Positions 1 through 8,387 of a stretch of DNA of 64,000 nt are shown piece after piece. Numbering within the stretch: the stretch's first letter is position 1; the number at the start of each line of letters is the position of its first letter. The translations under genes were made by a program, and so were the position numbers. Below the pieces are notes generated by a model, which saw only the letters and a program-made list of their open reading frames with translations, was not told the origin of the DNA and made no database searches. This DNA comes from an uncultured Roseovarius sp. (GTDB taxonomy: Bacteria; Pseudomonadota; Alphaproteobacteria; Rhodobacterales; Rhodobacteraceae), in assembly GCA_951812895.1 (NCBI GenBank), contig OX638333.1, positions 796,366-860,365 of the forward strand. The letters run 5' to 3'.

Positions 1-2
1 AA

Positions 3-155
3 CTGATGGCTTGGTCGGCTTACGGTGAGCTCGCGATGAGCAATGGTGGATTAAGAAACGGTAAGATCAAGTTAGAGCGAGCGATTGCCGGATTCGCCCG
101 AAACTTATTAGAGCGCATGTCGGCAGGAGTACTTCTGAAACCTACCCAAAATTAG
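3..155 (+). CDS. 3' end of an unidentified gene cut by the window edge
   Basis: An open frame runs from the left edge for about 50 codons to a TAG at 153-155. The visible tail contains the stretch LERAIAGFARNLLERM and ends in KPTQN. I do not recognise the family. It has no visible start, so it is either the C-terminus of a gene beginning upstream or a chance frame. The next 86 bases before the phosphatase are AT-rich and show no clear terminator. Confidence 0.35.
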   Translation: MMAWSAYGELAMSNGGLRNGKIKLERAIAGFARNLLERMSAGVLLKPTQN

Positions 156-241
156 GCTTGCGTTGTTTGCTAAAAGAACCGCTAACACAAAAACATAAAA
201 CACATTTATGCTTATCCAGAAAATAGTTTCAAATTTAAGCC

Positions 242-901
242 ATGCTGAACTTTTCCCGCAACTCCATCAAACTGACCATCATCGGCGATACCCATCTGCG
301 CCACGAGGAGTTGGGAACATTAAGCGGTGATGTCCTGATCCATGTGGGCGACATGTTCAGCTTGTTTGAACGCAACGACGATGATTTTGAGCGCATGGAC
401 GCATGGTATGCCCGACAGAAATTCGACCGCATCCTCTGCATCGGCGGCAACCACGACTTCCCGATCCAAAATCGCCGGAACCGTGAAGGTCCGATGTTCC
501 GGAATGCAACCTACCTCGAGGATGAAGCGTTTGAGTATAAGGATCTTCGATTTTACGGAACACCCTGGGTGCCTTTCCTGAACAGCCATGCGTTCTATGC
601 AGGAGAGCGTGTGTTGCGGGAAAAATGGTCACAGATCCCATCAGACACGGATGTTCTGATCACCCACACACCCCCATTCGGTATTCTCGACCGGTCCAGC
701 CGCGGGCAGGATCTGGGCTGTGTGCATTTGGCAGAGCGTATTGCAGAGATTGCGCCGAAAATTCACTGCTTCGGCCATGTCCACGCCAATGGCGGCACGC
801 GCAAATTTGGCAAGACCACATGTATCAATGCGTCCTGCCTGTACAAAGAAGGCGGCCCAATCCGCCGCCCGGTTCAGATCAGGATCCGGCCGGGCGCCTA
901 G
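242..901 (+). CDS. Calcineurin-like metallophosphoesterase
   Basis: A 219-residue protein carrying the full metallophosphoesterase motif set: GDTH (15-18), GD (36-37), GGNHD (68-72), THTPP near 140 and GHVHANGG near 177. In this superfamily these Asp, His and Asn residues bind two divalent metals and hydrolyse phosphoesters. The size and the close GNHD to GHxH spacing fit the small single-domain cytosolic group, for which substrates are often unknown. There is no signal peptide. The ATG at 242 has only a weak ribosome site. It is probably transcribed alone, since the next gene is on the other strand. The family is certain; the substrate is not inferable. Confidence 0.85.
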   Translation: MLNFSRNSIKLTIIGDTHLRHEELGTLSGDVLIHVGDMFSLFERNDDDFERMDAWYARQKFDRILCIGGNHDFPIQNRRNREGPMFRNATYLEDEAFEYKDLRFYGTPWVPFLNSHAFYAGERVLREKWSQIPSDTDVLITHTPPFGILDRSSRGQDLGCVHLAERIAEIAPKIHCFGHVHANGGTRKFGKTTCINASCLYKEGGPIRRPVQIRIRPGA

Positions 902-990
902 GATGAATTTCAATGATCACCAATGGGCTTTTGTTGGCATCCGTGCAAATCCCCTGCGTGAAACAACAGGTGAAGCCTGTCGCAAACGCT

Positions 991-1920
991 CTAACGCCCG
1001 CGCGTCAGCTCCAGAAACACATCTTCCAGATGCGCCTGTTCGGTCCGCACATCTGCAATCCGGATGCCGGCCGCGCGCACGGCCTCCAAAACCGCCTCCG
1101 CCGGAATGCGTGACGATGGATAGGAGATCGCAATGGTTCCATCGTCGCGCATCAAAACGTCCAGCCCCTCGCCTTTTGGGATGGCCCCATTGCAGACTTC
1201 GGGCGTAATCACCAATGTCTTAGCATCCAACCGGCCCAGCAGCTGACTGGTACTGTCCCGGGCCACCAGATCACCCTGGTTGATGATTGCAATCTCGTCA
1301 CACATCTCCTCGGCTTCTTCCAGGTAATGCGTGGTCAGCACAATCGTCATCCCCTCGGCATTCAGTTTGCGAATGTTTGCCCAAAGCATCTGGCGCAGTT
1401 CAATATCCACCCCAGCCGTAGGCTCATCCAGAACCAGAATGCGGGGATGGTGCACCAGTGCCTTGGCCAGCAACAGCCTGCGCCGCATGCCCCCGCTCAG
1501 GGTCCGGGCATAGGCTTCGGCTTTGTCTTCCAGTCCGACCAACGCCAATATCTCATCACTTCGCCGCTGCGCCTTTGGCACTCCGTATAGGCCCGCCTGA
1601 ACCTCCAGCGCCGCACGCGGGGCAAAAAACGGATCAAGGTTCAGCTCTTGCGGCATCACCCCGATCGAGGCCCGGCTTTGCCGCGGGTTCACATCCTGAT
1701 CAAACCCCCAGATCGTCACCTTGCCCGCGGATTTTATCACCAGACCGGCCAGAATATTGATTAATGTCGATTTGCCCGCGCCATTGGGGCCAAGCAGGCC
1801 AAAAACCGATCCGGTGGGAATGTCCAGATCGATGCTTTTCAGGGCCTGTTTTTCCGGCTCACCCCTGCTGCTGGCATAGGTCTTGGTCAGCCCCCTGATT
1901 TCGATGGCGTTCCCACCCAT
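991..1920 (-). CDS. ABC transporter ATP-binding protein (CcmA/YadG type)
   Basis: A 309-residue ABC ATPase. Walker A is GPNGAGKST near 44-52, the signature LSGGM is near 141, Walker B is LVLDEPTAGVD, and the switch histidine is in LTTHYLEEAEEM. A C-terminal extension of about 80 residues follows the nucleotide-binding domain, as in exporters of the YadG/DrrA type (drug, polysaccharide or unknown substrates). These normally pair with a separate ABC2 permease, but none is adjacent here, so it is an orphan ATPase in this window. The next gene on the opposite strand starts about 50 bases away, giving a short divergent promoter region. Confidence 0.85.
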   Translation of the reverse strand: MGGNAIEIRGLTKTYASSRGEPEKQALKSIDLDIPTGSVFGLLGPNGAGKSTLINILAGLVIKSAGKVTIWGFDQDVNPRQSRASIGVMPQELNLDPFFAPRAALEVQAGLYGVPKAQRRSDEILALVGLEDKAEAYARTLSGGMRRRLLLAKALVHHPRILVLDEPTAGVDIELRQMLWANIRKLNAEGMTIVLTTHYLEEAEEMCDEIAIINQGDLVARDSTSQLLGRLDAKTLVITPEVCNGAIPKGEGLDVLMRDDGTIAISYPSSRIPAEAVLEAVRAAGIRIADVRTEQAHLEDVFLELTRGR

Positions 1921-1973
1921 TGCCGCTCTTGCCCCTGCCTTCCAGATCGCTCATATTCGCCCTAGAGGAATTG

Positions 1974-2174
1974 ATGGCAAAAGGAAACGCCCAGATGGTG
2001 ACCCAGGCCCCGGAAACCCGGATTGTCGACACATACCGCATCTCCTGTGACGGCGGAGAAGGCGCGCTTGGACATCCCCGCGTCTGGCTTCAGATTCCGC
2101 CACAGGTTGGTGTGGTCGAATGCCCCTATTGCGATGCCCGCCTCGTGCACAAGGATTTCGAGGGCAAGGTCTGA
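1974..2174 (+). CDS. Small zinc-finger protein (zf-CHCC, NDUFS6-like)
   Basis: A 66-residue protein with a conserved Cys near 25, GHPRVWL with a candidate His ligand, then ECPYC near the end, finishing in DFEGKV. This is the zf-CHCC pattern related to the zinc-binding accessory subunit of mitochondrial complex I (NDUFS6). In alphaproteobacteria it is typically a short stand-alone gene. I chose the ATG at 1974 because AGAGGAA lies just upstream and the family is about this long; an in-frame start at 1920 would add 18 unrelated residues. The 3' end of this gene is duplicated at 2646-2705, described separately. Confidence 0.75.
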   Translation: MAKGNAQMVTQAPETRIVDTYRISCDGGEGALGHPRVWLQIPPQVGVVECPYCDARLVHKDFEGKV

Positions 2175-2251
2175 ACCCCTGTAGCAAGCATGCGGTTGAC
2201 CATGATATGTCCTGAACCTGCATCCGCATGGACTGAAACCGGAGGGCAGGA

Positions 2252-2626
2252 ATGGCAAACCAGCCGCTGAAAGGCATCGCACGGCTGCGCGCAGCCTATT
2301 CCAATTCGATGGCCGGTCTACGCGACATCTGGCGCAGCGAAGAGGCCTTTAGACTCGAAGCCATCACTTTCATCTTCTGTATTCCGGCAGCCTTCTGGCT
2401 GGGCGAAACTATCTTTCACAGTGCTTTGCTGATCGTCTCGGTTCTTCTGGTGCTGATTGTTGAAGTGCTCAACAGCGCCATCGAGGCTGTGGTCGACAGA
2501 ATCGGCCCGGAACGTCACGAATTGTCGCGCATTGCCAAGGACTTTGGCTCACTCGCGGTGCTACTGTCAGCCTTTTTGCCAGGCATCCTGTGGCTGGCAG
2601 CGCTGTGGATGAAGCTGACGGGCTGA
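2252..2626 (+). CDS. dgkA: Diacylglycerol kinase (prokaryotic DgkA)
   Basis: A 124-residue integral membrane enzyme that phosphorylates diacylglycerol to phosphatidate at the inner membrane, recycling DAG released when membrane-derived glucans or lipid A are modified. The hallmark EVLNSAIEAVVDRI segment, the preceding acidic residues (WRSEEAFRLE) and the KDFGS motif are all present, with three predicted helices (about residues 33-50, 55-75 and 97-118). Length matches the family. GGAGG upstream supports the ATG at 2252. It lies between the zinc-finger gene and a partial copy of that gene's tail, so the local order may reflect an old tandem duplication. Confidence 0.93.
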   Translation: MANQPLKGIARLRAAYSNSMAGLRDIWRSEEAFRLEAITFIFCIPAAFWLGETIFHSALLIVSVLLVLIVEVLNSAIEAVVDRIGPERHELSRIAKDFGSLAVLLSAFLPGILWLAALWMKLTG

Positions 2627-2645
2627 CAAGTCCGGACAGGAGCGC

Positions 2646-2705
2646 GACGAATGCCCTTATTGCGACGTCCGCCCCGTGCTCTTGGATTTCGAAGGCAAGG
2701 TTTAA
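2646..2705 (+). pseudogene. Duplicated 3' tail of the zf-CHCC zinc-finger gene
   Basis: Read in the frame ending at the TAA of 2703-2705, the DNA encodes DECPYCDVRPVLLDFEGKV. This matches the last residues of the gene at 1974-2174 (VECPYCDARLVHKDFEGKV), and the nucleotides match closely too, including the bases just past the stop. No 5' part of the gene is visible; upstream the frame runs into dgkA. It is a relic of a second copy that now supplies the first codons, in another frame, of the following gene. Confidence 0.7.
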
Positions 2706-3394
2706 ACCTGCTACGCCTGATCAGGCGCGGTGTTGCAACAAGCGTCCTGATCGTCGCGCTTTACCTGCTGGCGGCTCTGGCCGGGGCTATGATTCCCGGT
2801 GAAACTGCAGCACCTGACACGATAGAGGACCACACCTCGGTCGAGGTGCTGCTGATCTCCGGCCCGATCCACTATGACTTCCTGCTGCCCCTGAACGGCG
2901 AAACCCGCTCTGCCTTCGCCCAGCTGGCCGCTTTTGATGTGCCGGTCGATCACCCAAATGCCAAATGGTTGGTTATCGGTTGGGGCGCACAGGATTTTTA
3001 TACCTCCACCGGCAGCTACACCGATATCCGCCCCCGGGCAGTGTGGCGGGCGCTGACTGGTGATGCATCTGTCCTGCGCGTCGATGTGGTGGGGGGCTTG
3101 CGCCACGACCTGCCTGCGACCCGGTTCCCGCTAACCGGGTCAAAATATTCCCGCCTGCTCAGGGCCATTCAGGACAACTTTGCACGCGATCAATCGGGCG
3201 ACCTGCAACCTTTCGCCGCTGCGTCTCTCTCAGGCACCGACCGTTTCTTCGCAGCCAAAGGCCGGTTCCACATCTTCAGAACCTGCAACACATGGATTTC
3301 ACGCATGATCCGGGCCAGCGGCCAGCCATTCGGCGTATGGACCCCCACACCCTATGCCGTCACCTTGTCTCTGAAACGATTTGCACCCGATTGA
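2651..3394 (+). CDS. TIGR02117/DUF2459-family membrane-anchored protein
   Basis: A 247-residue protein with one N-terminal membrane segment (about 29-47, ATSVLIVALYLLAALAGAMI) and then a periplasmic domain. The HYDFLLPL and WLVIGWGAQDFYT segments and the late CNTW motif are typical of TIGR02117/DUF2459, a conserved family of unknown function whose members often sit near urease or phasin genes. The ATG at 2651 has AGGAG eight bases upstream, but it and the first 18 codons lie inside the duplicated zinc-finger tail. The ancestral start may therefore have been nearer the membrane segment. Family assignment is firm; biochemical role unknown. Confidence 0.75.
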   Translation: MPLLRRPPRALGFRRQGLNLLRLIRRGVATSVLIVALYLLAALAGAMIPGETAAPDTIEDHTSVEVLLISGPIHYDFLLPLNGETRSAFAQLAAFDVPVDHPNAKWLVIGWGAQDFYTSTGSYTDIRPRAVWRALTGDASVLRVDVVGGLRHDLPATRFPLTGSKYSRLLRAIQDNFARDQSGDLQPFAAASLSGTDRFFAAKGRFHIFRTCNTWISRMIRASGQPFGVWTPTPYAVTLSLKRFAPD

Positions 3395-3420
3395 CCAAAG
3401 CAAACCTGATGCACAGCCCG

Positions 3421-3445
3421 GTTTCTTTCTTGCTACAAATACCCA
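3421..3445 (+). other. Pyrimidine-rich 3'-end motif, copy 1
   Basis: TTTCTTTCTTGCT followed by ACAAATACCCA, 26 bases after the stop of the DUF2459 gene and in the same orientation. Nearly the same string occurs downstream of the DsbA-like gene (complement of 16699-16725) and the GST gene (complement of 28194-28219). Confidence 0.55.
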
Positions 3446-3501
3446 TGCACGACAGCACGGGAACACACCGCGTCATGTGAACTGAACAACATTGCAAATT
3501 C

Positions 3502-3867
3502 TCAGGGGTTTAGCGCCACGCGAAAGGTCTCGCTAACCCACCCATCTTCGTTGCATCGCGCGCGTATAAAAATCTCTCTGGTGCCATCTGGGATCACCAG
3601 ATTATTTAATGCCCGTGTAAAAGGCTGTTCATTTACATGCGGGTGCATAAGTTCCCGATAACCCAGAACATTGCCATCGGAATCCAACACTTCCCACCCG
3701 TCGGCATAATGATCCCAGCCGAAATCCGGATGTTTGATGGTCACATGAACGCTCCAGAACATACCCAGCTTGTTAACGGACACATTGGTGATCTCCGGCT
3801 CTTCCGCCAAAACAGGGGCCGAGGAGAGGCACACGATAACACTCAGAGAAGTAATGAGATTCTTCAT
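3502..3867 (-). CDS. Small secreted protein of unknown function
   Basis: A 121-residue protein with a clear Sec signal peptide (MKNLITSLSVIVCLSSAPVLA, cleavage after ALA), then a mature domain of about 100 residues rich in aromatic and charged residues (KHPDFGWDHYADGW, YRELMHPHVNEQPF). It ends in a likely beta-strand section (IFIRARCNEDGW). I do not recognise a named domain; the composition suggests a small beta-sandwich periplasmic protein. I start it at 3867 because the signal peptide begins exactly there. The frame is open further upstream but encodes nothing protein-like. It faces the preceding gene tail to tail. Confidence 0.65.
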   Translation of the reverse strand: MKNLITSLSVIVCLSSAPVLAEEPEITNVSVNKLGMFWSVHVTIKHPDFGWDHYADGWEVLDSDGNVLGYRELMHPHVNEQPFTRALNNLVIPDGTREIFIRARCNEDGWVSETFRVALNP

Positions 3868-4005
3868 AAGCCTTACTATATCTCCTGAAACGTCGCTTGT
3901 GCAGTCACTTCTATGTGTGCCCTCTTCTGAAAGAAGCGATTTTCGCATTGGCTTGTGATTTCCACTAATTGGTTATATTTATTTACCAATATGAAAGGAC
4001 GTATG

Positions 4006-5445
4006 ATGGAGCTGCCATCTCCAAATCCCAGGATAATCGCCCAAAAGGCAGAACTTATTAAGCGACTCCAAGGTGTTGTCGCCTCGGGTGCGGTAATTTC
4101 CGACACGTTCGAAACCCGGGCCTATGAATGCGATGCCCTTACCGCTTATCGCTGTCCACCGCTGGCCGTTGTCCTGCCGGGCAGCACCGAAGAAGTCTCG
4201 GCGGTGTTGAAAATCTGCAGTGAAATGTCTGTTCCCGTCGTGCCCCGCGGCTCCGGAACCTCCTTGGCGGGCGGCGCCCTTCCAACCGAAGACAGCGTTG
4301 TCCTTGGCGTTGCACGTCTTAACCAAGTGCTTGAAACAGATTACGAAAACCGCTTTATCCGCGTACAGTCCGGACGCACAAACCTGTCCGTGACCGGCGC
4401 GGTCGAGGAGGAAGGGTTCTTCTACGCCCCAGATCCGTCCAGCCAGCTGGCCTGTGCCATTGCCGGAAACATCGCGATGAATTCCGGCGGGGCGCATTGC
4501 CTGAAATACGGTGTGACGACTAACAATCTGTTGGGTGTTACGATGGTATTGATGGACGGCACGGTGACACAAATCGGCGGTGCCCATCTCGATGCCGAAG
4601 GTCTTGATCTTCTTGGCTTGATTTGTGGATCAGAGGGTCAGTTGGGTGTCGTAACCGAAGCCACGCTTCGCATCCTGCCCAAACCCGAAGGCGCCCGACC
4701 GGTTCTTATCGGCTTTGACAGCAACGAAGTGGCAGGGGCATGTGTGTCCGACATTATCCGCGCGGGCGTGCTTCCGGTCGCCATCGAATTCATGGACCGC
4801 CCCTGTATCCGCGCGACCGAGGCGTTTGCAGGCGCAGGTTACCCCGATTGCGAAGCACTGCTGATTGTCGAAGTGGAAGGCTCAGAAGCGGAAATTAACG
4901 AACAGCTTGAAACCATAGTGGAAATTGCCCGACAACATCAACCTGTTGAACTCCGCCAAAGTGGCTCTGCCGAGGAAAGCGCCCGTATCTGGCTGGGGCG
5001 CAAATCTGCCTTTGGCGCGATGGGGCAGCTGAATGACTACATCTGCCTTGATGGAACAATCCCAGTCTCTCAGCTGCCTTATGTCCTGCGTCGAATCGGC
5101 GAAATGAGCCGGGAATTCGGACTGGATGTCGGCAACGTGTTTCATGCCGGTGACGGAAACATGCATCCACTCATCCTGTTTGACGCCAATAAACCCGGTG
5201 ACCTTGAAACCTGCGAGGCTTTTGGCGCAGAAATCCTCAAACTCTGTGTCGAGGTGGGCGGCTGCCTGACCGGCGAACACGGCGTCGGCGTGGAAAAGCG
5301 CGATCTGATGACCCATCAATACGCGCCGGATGACCTGGAAATTCAAATGGCGGTCAAGGATGTGTTCGATCCGCAATGGCTGCTTAACCCTGCTAAGGTA
5401 TTTCCTTTGGCTGTAAGCGAAACCCGGAGGATGCCGGCGGAATAG
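4006..5445 (+). CDS. glcD: Glycolate oxidase subunit GlcD (FAD-linked)
   Basis: A 479-residue flavoprotein of the FAD-linked oxidase (VAO/PCMH) family. The FAD domain is N-terminal with VVPRGSGTSLAGGALP near 80-95 and DPSSQLACAIAGNIAMNSGG near 142-161. The C-terminal oxidase domain ends with FHAGDGNMHP and GCLTGEHGVGVEK. GlcD carries the catalytic flavin that oxidises glycolate to glyoxylate, with electrons passing through GlcE and the Fe-S subunit GlcF to quinone. Two adjacent ATGs (4003 and 4006) follow AAAGGAC; the second matches the usual N-terminus. It is the first gene of glcD-glcE-membrane protein-glcF. Its promoter must lie in the short divergent gap with the secreted protein gene. 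Confidence 0.92.
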   Translation: MELPSPNPRIIAQKAELIKRLQGVVASGAVISDTFETRAYECDALTAYRCPPLAVVLPGSTEEVSAVLKICSEMSVPVVPRGSGTSLAGGALPTEDSVVLGVARLNQVLETDYENRFIRVQSGRTNLSVTGAVEEEGFFYAPDPSSQLACAIAGNIAMNSGGAHCLKYGVTTNNLLGVTMVLMDGTVTQIGGAHLDAEGLDLLGLICGSEGQLGVVTEATLRILPKPEGARPVLIGFDSNEVAGACVSDIIRAGVLPVAIEFMDRPCIRATEAFAGAGYPDCEALLIVEVEGSEAEINEQLETIVEIARQHQPVELRQSGSAEESARIWLGRKSAFGAMGQLNDYICLDGTIPVSQLPYVLRRIGEMSREFGLDVGNVFHAGDGNMHPLILFDANKPGDLETCEAFGAEILKLCVEVGGCLTGEHGVGVEKRDLMTHQYAPDDLEIQMAVKDVFDPQWLLNPAKVFPLAVSETRRMPAE

Positions 5446-5499
5446 GGGGCTCTGCCCCTTCGGCCAAATGCCTCAACCCCAATGAGTTTTTCAGGGAAG

Positions 5500-6642
5500 A
5501 TGAGAAAACTGGATCCTAAAACTGAAACAGAGCTTTCTGAACTGATTGCCAACGCATCAGAGCCCTTTCGAGTTCAAGGCGGCGGCACACGGATGCAGGA
5601 CAATCCGGGATCAGGGACTGTACTCAGTACCCGCAATCTCACTGGTATTGAGCTCTATGAACCCGGCGCGCTGACGATGGTGGCAAAGGCCGGAACACCC
5701 CTTGCCGAGGTTGAAGCCGCCCTTGCCGCCGAAGGTCAGCGCCTTGCGTTTGAACCCATGGACCATCGCGGCCTGCTTGGCATTGCCGGAACACCCACCA
5801 TTGGTTCGGTGTTTGCGGCAAATGTCTCAGGCCCGCGCCGCATACAGACTGGTGCAGCAAGGGATTTTCTGCTGGGTGTCCGGTTTGTAGATGGCCGTGG
5901 ACGCATGATCTCAAACGGTGGGCGCGTGATGAAGAATGTTACCGGCTATGATCTGGTTAAGCTGATGTCTGGCAGCTTTGGCACGCTTGGCGTCATCACC
6001 GAAGTAGCGTTCAAGACCCTGCCGACACCGCAAACCACCGGGGTCTTGCTATTGGAAGGCCTTGATGACGCTGCAGCCATCCGTGCACATTGCGCCGCGA
6101 TGGCCTCTCCTTTCGAGGTGACGGGCGCGGCCCAACTGCAGAAAGGGTTGGATGGTGCACCGGTTACGATGATCCGGATAGAGGGTACGGAAAACTCCGT
6201 CGCTTATCGCGCTGACGAATTGCGTAAGGTTTTGAAAAGTTTTGGCGACTGGACACTGGAAACTGATCCCGACCGCACCCGCAAAGGATGGAAATACATT
6301 CGCGACGTAGAACCCTTTCATAACCGTGAAGGTACGGTCTGGCGCATTTCGGTTAAACCAACCGATGCCCCGGGTGTTGTGGCCGCGCTATACGGCGTCG
6401 AAGCTGTTTATGACTGGAGCGGCGGCTTGATCTGGCTATTGGCGCCAAAGGGGCTTGCACCCGGTTCGGTCCGGGGCGGCATTGCCCAATGCGGCGGACA
6501 TGCGACCCGGATCAGGGGGCACGGGGACGAGCCGATGTTTCAACCGCTTTCCCCTACCGTCGCCGCGTTACAGGAAGGACTGCGTAGCAAATTCGACCCG
6601 CGCGGGTTGTTCAACCCTGGCCTGATGGGGCAGGCAGCATGA
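5500..6642 (+). CDS. glcE: Glycolate oxidase subunit GlcE (FAD-binding)
   Basis: A 380-residue FAD-binding subunit of glycolate oxidase. It is shorter than GlcD but shares the PCMH fold: RVQGGGTRMQ near the start, GSVFAANVSGPRR and GGRVMKNVTGYDLVKLMSG in the FAD domain. I place the start at 5500, where AGGGAAG immediately precedes ATGAGAAAACTG. An in-frame ATG at 5482 lacks a ribosome site. The 54-base gap after glcD holds a GGGGC-TCT-GCCCC hairpin and a stretch resembling the GTATTTTT-type motif seen elsewhere in this window. Its 3' end overlaps the next gene by 4 bases, implying translational coupling. Confidence 0.9.
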   Translation: MRKLDPKTETELSELIANASEPFRVQGGGTRMQDNPGSGTVLSTRNLTGIELYEPGALTMVAKAGTPLAEVEAALAAEGQRLAFEPMDHRGLLGIAGTPTIGSVFAANVSGPRRIQTGAARDFLLGVRFVDGRGRMISNGGRVMKNVTGYDLVKLMSGSFGTLGVITEVAFKTLPTPQTTGVLLLEGLDDAAAIRAHCAAMASPFEVTGAAQLQKGLDGAPVTMIRIEGTENSVAYRADELRKVLKSFGDWTLETDPDRTRKGWKYIRDVEPFHNREGTVWRISVKPTDAPGVVAALYGVEAVYDWSGGLIWLLAPKGLAPGSVRGGIAQCGGHATRIRGHGDEPMFQPLSPTVAALQEGLRSKFDPRGLFNPGLMGQAA

Positions 6643-7004
6643 CACTGGCATTTGCATTTCTCGTCACCTTTATCGTCGGCCCTGCCCTGTTCAGGCTCTT
6701 GGTTCAACGCCCGGTCTCGCATCCCTATCGCATTGTTTTGTGGAGCTTATTCGTAACTTTTTCTGGTGCTGCAATCGTCTCTTGGCGAGTGTTGGCAACC
6801 CACCCGGACGAAAGTGCGTATATGGGACTGGCCACCCTTCTTGCACTGTGGCTTGCATGGATCGTCGTTCTCGCTCTGTGCCTGCTGGCCATCCGGCCAA
6901 GGGCAATTCCCTATGGTCTGGACAGAGCTGCATTCGCAATCGGAACGATGGCCACCACCCTGCCCTGGTTCGGGCTCTACACAGCAGAAATGGTGCTAGG
7001 CTGA
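6639..7004 (+). CDS. Small four-helix membrane protein within the glc operon
   Basis: A 121-residue hydrophobic protein with four likely transmembrane segments (about 2-20, 30-48, 61-85 and 96-119) joined by short basic loops (RPVSHPYR). It overlaps glcE by ATGA and touches glcF by one base, so it is translated as part of the operon. I do not recognise a characterised domain. Its fixed place between the FAD and Fe-S subunits suggests a membrane partner of the glycolate oxidase complex, which in other bacteria is only peripherally attached. That role is inferred from position alone. Confidence 0.75.
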   Translation: MTLAFAFLVTFIVGPALFRLLVQRPVSHPYRIVLWSLFVTFSGAAIVSWRVLATHPDESAYMGLATLLALWLAWIVVLALCLLAIRPRAIPYGLDRAAFAIGTMATTLPWFGLYTAEMVLG

Positions 7005-8335
7005 TGCGAACAGAATTCACCACAGAACAACTCCGTGACCCCGCAAATGCACGCAGCAATGAAATTTTGCGCGCCTGTGTTCATTGCGGTTTCTGCACTG
7101 CAACCTGCCCCACATATCAGGTGCTCGGCGATGAGCTCGACAGTCCAAGGGGCCGAATTTACCTGATCAAGGATATGCTGGAAAAGGGTCGTGATCCGGA
7201 TGCAAAAACCGTCAAGCATATCGATCGGTGCCTGTCCTGTCTGGCCTGCATGACCACCTGCCCGTCAGGTGTGCACTATATGCATCTGGTCGATCACGCC
7301 CGCGACTACATCGAGGCGCGCTACAAACGACCCATGTTTGAACGGTTCCTGCGCTGGACATTGGCGCGAATACTACCGCACCCGACACGGTTCCGTCTCG
7401 CCCTGCTGGGCGCAAAAATGGGGCGTCCGTTTGCACTTCTCATGCCCGATGCCCGCCTTCGGGCAATGTTAGAGATGGCCCCCAAAACAATCCCTCCCGT
7501 CAGCCGAAATGACGACCCACAAAGCTTTGCGGCGAAGGGAGAGGCAAAGATGCGCGTCGCTCTGATGACAGGGTGCGCACAAAAAGCGCTTAACACAGAC
7601 ATAAACGATGCCACCATCCGCCTGCTGACCCGTTTGGGGTGCGAGGTCGTAGTGGCAAAGGGGGCCGGATGCTGCGGCGCACTGACCCATCACATGGGCA
7701 AAACGGATGAAAGCCATCGCACCGCTGCCCGGAATATCCGGGCCTGGACGGCCGAGATGGACAGCGCGGGCCTTGATGCCATTGTGATCAACACCTCCGG
7801 CTGCGGCACCACGGTCAAGGATTACGGATATATGTTCCGCAACAGCGCCCAAGCCACGGATGCGGCAAGAGTATCGGACATCGCGATGGACGTCTCAGAG
7901 CTTTTACAGAAACTCGGCCCGCCTGTGGGAACGGCCAAAGATCTGCGCGTGGCCTATCACGCGGCCTGTTCATTGCAACATGGACAACAAATCAAAACCG
8001 CACCAAAGGATTTGCTGAGACAAGCCGGTTTCGAGGTGGTTGAACCCGCAGACAGCCATCTGTGCTGTGGCAGCGCAGGCACCTACAACCTGATGCAGCC
8101 GGAGATTTCCAAACAGCTCAAGACACGCAAGGTTCGCACACTTGAAGCAAAAGAGCCGGATATCATTGCTGCCGGCAACATTGGCTGCATGATGCAAATT
8201 GGCTCCGGCACGAACATCCCGATTGTCCATACCGTCGAATTGCTGGACTGGGCCACCGGCGGCCCGGTCCCTCCGGCTCTGACGCGTGATCATACGGGCG
8301 CACCGGGCGTGCCCAACCTGCGCGGCATGCCCTAA
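7004..8335 (+). CDS. glcF: Glycolate oxidase iron-sulfur subunit GlcF
   Basis: A 443-residue Fe-S subunit. Two ferredoxin-type clusters are visible near the N-terminus (CVHCGFCTATCP and CLSCLACMTTCP). Two CCG-type domains follow, with GAGCCGALTHHMG and LCCGSAGTYN, as in heterodisulfide-reductase-related electron-transfer proteins. GlcF carries electrons from the flavin subunits to the quinone pool. The ATG at 7004 shares a base with the stop of the membrane-protein gene and gives the expected N-terminus; the frame is open upstream but only because it overlaps that gene. It is the last gene of the operon, with 52 bases before a separate secreted protease. Confidence 0.92.
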   Translation: MRTEFTTEQLRDPANARSNEILRACVHCGFCTATCPTYQVLGDELDSPRGRIYLIKDMLEKGRDPDAKTVKHIDRCLSCLACMTTCPSGVHYMHLVDHARDYIEARYKRPMFERFLRWTLARILPHPTRFRLALLGAKMGRPFALLMPDARLRAMLEMAPKTIPPVSRNDDPQSFAAKGEAKMRVALMTGCAQKALNTDINDATIRLLTRLGCEVVVAKGAGCCGALTHHMGKTDESHRTAARNIRAWTAEMDSAGLDAIVINTSGCGTTVKDYGYMFRNSAQATDAARVSDIAMDVSELLQKLGPPVGTAKDLRVAYHAACSLQHGQQIKTAPKDLLRQAGFEVVEPADSHLCCGSAGTYNLMQPEISKQLKTRKVRTLEAKEPDIIAAGNIGCMMQIGSGTNIPIVHTVELLDWATGGPVPPALTRDHTGAPGVPNLRGMP

Positions 8336-8387
8336 TTTCGCCCAGATGCGTTGGTACCTTTTGCGGGAAACAACCCGCGGAGGGGCC

